Assembly (NCBI GenBank): GCA_002683155.1
Contig: NYST01000003.1
Location: forward strand, 2,921 to 10,674
Direction of reading: 5' to 3'
Length of the DNA stretch: 7,754 bases
Source of the DNA: Methanobacteriota archaeon
GTDB lineage: Archaea > Thermoplasmatota > Poseidoniia > Poseidoniales > Thalassarchaeaceae
Shown here: in pieces, positions 5,449 to 7,754 of the stretch
How positions within the stretch are numbered: position 1 is the first letter of the stretch
Layout: every line of letters begins with the position of its first letter
Translations under genes and position numbers: made by a program
Notes under the pieces: generated by a model
Told to the model about the DNA's origin: nothing
Databases searched by the model: none
What the model saw: only the letters and a program-made list of their open reading frames with translations

Positions 5449-7398
5449 TTACCTCCTGTTCTTTGGATCAACGACGTCCCTCAGACCATCCCCAAGTAGG
5501 TTGAAACCTAGTGTCGTAATCGCGATTGCGATTCCAGGGAATGTAATCAGCCACCAGTCTTCGGGGAACCATCTTCTTCCGTCATCAACTAGAATGCCCC
5601 ACTCTGCAGTCCCCGGCTCTGCTCCGAGACCTATGAAAGAAAGCCCGGAGGCAGAAAGGATGGTCCCGCCAATGTCCAGAGTGAATGCAACTAGAAGTGG
5701 TGCCCATGCATTCGGAAGTATGTGTCTGAACATTATCCTGCTGTCAGGTGCGCCCACGCTTTTCGCCGCCTCGACAAAGGTCATCTCCTTCACGTACAGG
5801 ACCTGGCCCCTGATTAGTCTCGCATAGCCTGGCCAACCAGTGAATATTAGCGCAACCTGAATCTTCCACAGTCTGTCGAAGTCCTTGATGATGATGAATT
5901 CCGATTCATTTGATCCTGATGCAGTGAAGAGGAGTGCAGCGGAAACTGAGATCAGGAACGTCCTGAGAGTCAAGAATCGGTAGGGATTTCCGTACATTCT
6001 CTTTATCGAGCTTGAGGCTGTTGAAACCATCTTCTCATGGAGGCGCTTGTCACCCCCGGGGACGAAACTGGACATGGGCACTCGTCGTGAAATATTCTTC
6101 TCCAATACTGTTAATCCGAGAATTAAGGAGATGAATACAGCAATTAGCAAAATTCGAGATGCCCGCCCCCCTTGGCCCCAATAGTCTTGAAAAAGAGGGA
6201 TTGCGAGCAATAATGCGGATGCAGAGGCGAGAAGCGGGGCGTACCTATTGCCTTTGAATGGGATGTTGAAGGCGTATCGTCCCAACAATGCCAGCACTAT
6301 GAATGAGGATATGATTGCCAAAGTTAGCAGTGGGACGAGATTGCCATCGAAAATTGAAAAGTCGTCGTACAATAATATTGCAGCCACCAGAGCAGTGGGT
6401 ATTCCAATCATCAACAAATCATAGTCCTCCTCCTCGGGTTCCATTTCCATAGGAGCGACTTTCTCGGAGAGTGCGCTTCGGGCGAAAATGGCCAAAAGTA
6501 TCAGCGGTGCCAACACCGCTGCAGACATTGACGTGGATAGCCTGACCGTTGACTCCAATGCAGCCACGAATGCCATTGCCAGAATTAGCCCTGGAATCGC
6601 GAAGAAGACGTCGCAGATTCGCATTATTACCTCGTCCACCCTACCACCGAAATATCCGCTAATGCAGCCCACGATTGTTCCAAGGGCCACGGTGCAGAGT
6701 GCGACTGTGAATCCAATTTTCAGAGATATCCTAGAACCATAGAGGACCTTCGAGAACAGGTCCTGACCTTCGTTATTAGTCCCAAGTATGCACACATCAT
6801 AACCATCGGGCAACCAAGAGTGGTGCATTTCCTCATTGTTGAATTCATAGGTGACCCAGAGCGATCCAGTGAATGATGTGTTTTCCAGGACGTCATTGGA
6901 GACAAAAAGCCACGTGTCGTTACTAGGATCTATAGTCACCCAAGTGTCGTTTACTGGATATCCGTTAGTATCCTCAATGTTGAGTATCTCAATTACTTGG
7001 AGAGGCTTTCTGATGCTCTTCTGACTTTCTTGGGACCACATCTCATCGGACCATGCTATGGTCCTGTTGGTATCCGCCCTCCTCATGCCGAACAAGTCAA
7101 TCTTCTGCTCGTGCCAATCGCATTCTTCGGAAAATGGCGCCATACGTTTTGGTTCGTAATCTATCCACCATAGGTCTTCTGTGTCCTGGAGATTCCGATA
7201 AGGGTGTTCCACGGCGATTTCATCGGCAAAGAATGAGATTGTACTTACAGTGACCACTAGGAAAAGACCTAGCACGGCGAGGAAAGACCGAGAGAAAATC
7301 TTCCAGCTTCGTGAAAGGTCGTATCGCCTTTGTCGGAGGCCCTCTATGAGTCTCCGAAGGCTCTCCTCCCTATCCTCGGCACCATCGGACCAGCTCAT
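5449..7398 (-). CDS. dppC: Peptide ABC transporter permease, DppC/OppC type, with a six-helix insertion and enlarged outside domain
   Basis: This is one of the two pore-forming membrane subunits of the peptide importer. It has 649 residues where about 300 is usual. After a basic cytoplasmic start comes helix 1 (about 36-57), then an outside region (about 58-203) with N-glycosylation sequons at N111, N150, N160 and N173. The family core resumes at LGTNNEGQD (205-213), continues through SGYFGG (248-253), and core helix 3 ends near 281. Residues about 283-508 are an insertion with six hydrophobic segments near 289-309, 326-345, 352-374, 386-404, 413-433 and 473-494. The core then continues with GWPGYARL (521-528), the EAA loop (EAA 543-545, G549, LP 561-562) and FNLLGDGLRD near the end. 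The ATG at 7398 overlaps the dppB stop as ATGA, and GGGTGAGG lies five bases upstream. The family call is firm; the helix count is by eye. Confidence 0.95.
   Translation of the reverse strand: MSWSDGAEDREESLRRLIEGLRQRRYDLSRSWKIFSRSFLAVLGLFLVVTVSTISFFADEIAVEHPYRNLQDTEDLWWIDYEPKRMAPFSEECDWHEQKIDLFGMRRADTNRTIAWSDEMWSQESQKSIRKPLQVIEILNIEDTNGYPVNDTWVTIDPSNDTWLFVSNDVLENTSFTGSLWVTYEFNNEEMHHSWLPDGYDVCILGTNNEGQDLFSKVLYGSRISLKIGFTVALCTVALGTIVGCISGYFGGRVDEVIMRICDVFFAIPGLILAMAFVAALESTVRLSTSMSAAVLAPLILLAIFARSALSEKVAPMEMEPEEEDYDLLMIGIPTALVAAILLYDDFSIFDGNLVPLLTLAIISSFIVLALLGRYAFNIPFKGNRYAPLLASASALLLAIPLFQDYWGQGGRASRILLIAVFISLILGLTVLEKNISRRVPMSSFVPGGDKRLHEKMVSTASSSIKRMYGNPYRFLTLRTFLISVSAALLFTASGSNESEFIIIKDFDRLWKIQVALIFTGWPGYARLIRGQVLYVKEMTFVEAAKSVGAPDSRIMFRHILPNAWAPLLVAFTLDIGGTILSASGLSFIGLGAEPGTAEWGILVDDGRRWFPEDWWLITFPGIAIAITTLGFNLLGDGLRDVVDPKNRR
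5451..5457 (-). promoter_or_regulatory. Shine-Dalgarno site of dppD
   Basis: AGGAGGT on the minus strand, six bases before the ATG at 5444 and overlapping the dppC stop codon (5449-5451). It fixes the dppD start and rules out the in-frame TTG nine codons upstream. Confidence 0.8.
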
Positions 7399-7754
7399 TC
7401 AAGCCTCACCCTTGGATCAATCAGTGCATACGTGATATCGACAACCAGGTTGGAAAGTAGGAAGATCACGGATGTGATTAGTGTAACTCCCATAATTGTA
7501 GCAAAATCAAGATATTGAATGGCCTTGACTGCCACACGTCCCATTCCGTTGAAGGCGAAAATTGACTCGGTGAGAACCGCTCCGCCAATCGCACCTCCAA
7601 TTGAGAAACCGAGAATGGTTACTATTGGGACCAAGGCGTTTCGGCACGCATGAACGATGACGGTTCTGAATTCTGAAACTCCTTTGGCACGGGCAGTTCG
7701 AACATAGTCCTCCCTTAGAACCTCTAGAAGGCTTGCTCGCATGTACCTCAAGAG
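7395..7754 (-). CDS. dppB: Peptide ABC transporter permease, DppB/OppB type, N-terminal part beyond window
   Basis: These are the last 119 residues of the partner permease that forms the pore with DppC; the gene runs off the right edge. The visible part begins just before the cytoplasmic coupling loop: RYMRASLLEVL, then YVRTARAKG, then HACRNALVPIV, which is the DppB form of the EAA motif contacting the ATPases. Two hydrophobic segments follow, separated by an outside segment containing FNGMGR, and the chain ends with the typical YALIDPRVRL. The visible part is canonical and carries no insertion. The region matching the DppC insertion site would lie upstream, outside the window. The stop codon is shared with the dppC start as ATGA. 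No start codon should be assigned here; the TTG at 7751 is internal. Confidence 0.95.
   Translation of the reverse strand, partial: LLRYMRASLLEVLREDYVRTARAKGVSEFRTVIVHACRNALVPIVTILGFSIGGAIGGAVLTESIFAFNGMGRVAVKAIQYLDFATIMGVTLITSVIFLLSNLVVDITYALIDPRVRLE
7404..7411 (-). promoter_or_regulatory. Shine-Dalgarno site of dppC
   Basis: GGGTGAGG on the minus strand, five bases before the ATG at 7398 and within the end of dppB. It supports the ATGA-overlap start. Confidence 0.6.

Noticed and set aside
5445..5471. TTG at 5471 as the dppD start
   Set aside because: It would overlap dppC by 23 bp and has no Shine-Dalgarno of its own, while the ATG at 5444 has AGGAGGT six bases upstream.

Overview
The window looks like a piece of a marine euryarchaeal genome, most plausibly Marine Group II / Poseidoniales or a close relative. 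That placement is inferred from the style of the sequence, not from a marker gene. The divergent first gene (glutamine synthetase) has a TATA-like box about 27 nt from its ATG and no Shine-Dalgarno, as in archaeal leaderless transcripts. The internal operon genes have good Shine-Dalgarno sites, AGG/AGA arginine codons are common, and the longest non-coding stretch is very AT-rich. There are no rRNA, tRNA, CRISPR or mobile-element signals.

Layout. (1) 1-933, minus: most of a type II (eukaryote-like) glutamine synthetase, cut by the left edge. (2) 934-1149: an AT-rich divergent intergenic region with candidate promoters, a perfect 12-bp palindrome and T-runs. (3) 1150-2433, plus: a 12-helix MFS permease. 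(4) 2402-7754, minus: a tightly packed oligopeptide/dipeptide ABC-transporter operon read right to left. It comprises dppB (C-terminal part only), dppC, dppD, dppF and a small two-helix membrane protein whose 3' end overlaps the MFS gene tail-to-tail by 32 bp. Junctions are a 4-bp overlap (B/C), a 4-bp gap (C/D), an 8-bp overlap (D/F) and a 60-bp gap (F/small gene). The last gap may hide a frameshifted start.

The main point of interest is the ABC transporter. DppF and the visible part of DppB have ordinary size and motifs. DppC (649 aa, about twice the usual length) carries an insertion of about 225 residues with six predicted membrane helices between its conserved third and fourth core helices, plus an enlarged outside loop with four N-glycosylation sequons. 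DppD (548 aa instead of about 330) is an ABC ATPase with all catalytic motifs intact but two membrane-type insertions: a two-helix hairpin between Walker A and the Q-loop, and an approximately four-helix block between the Q-loop and the LSGG signature. Each block has an even number of helices, so the core topology is preserved. A nucleotide-binding subunit threaded through the membrane at two points is not the textbook design of a peptide importer. DppD and DppF also share an unusual Cys-rich tail in place of the usual C-terminal cysteine pattern.

How it works together: DppB and DppC should form the peptide-conducting pore and DppD and DppF the ATPase pair. A substrate-binding protein is expected upstream of dppB, beyond the right edge. 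Imported peptides would feed carbon and nitrogen metabolism, and glutamine synthetase next door assimilates ammonium. A regulatory link between the two is not shown by the sequence.
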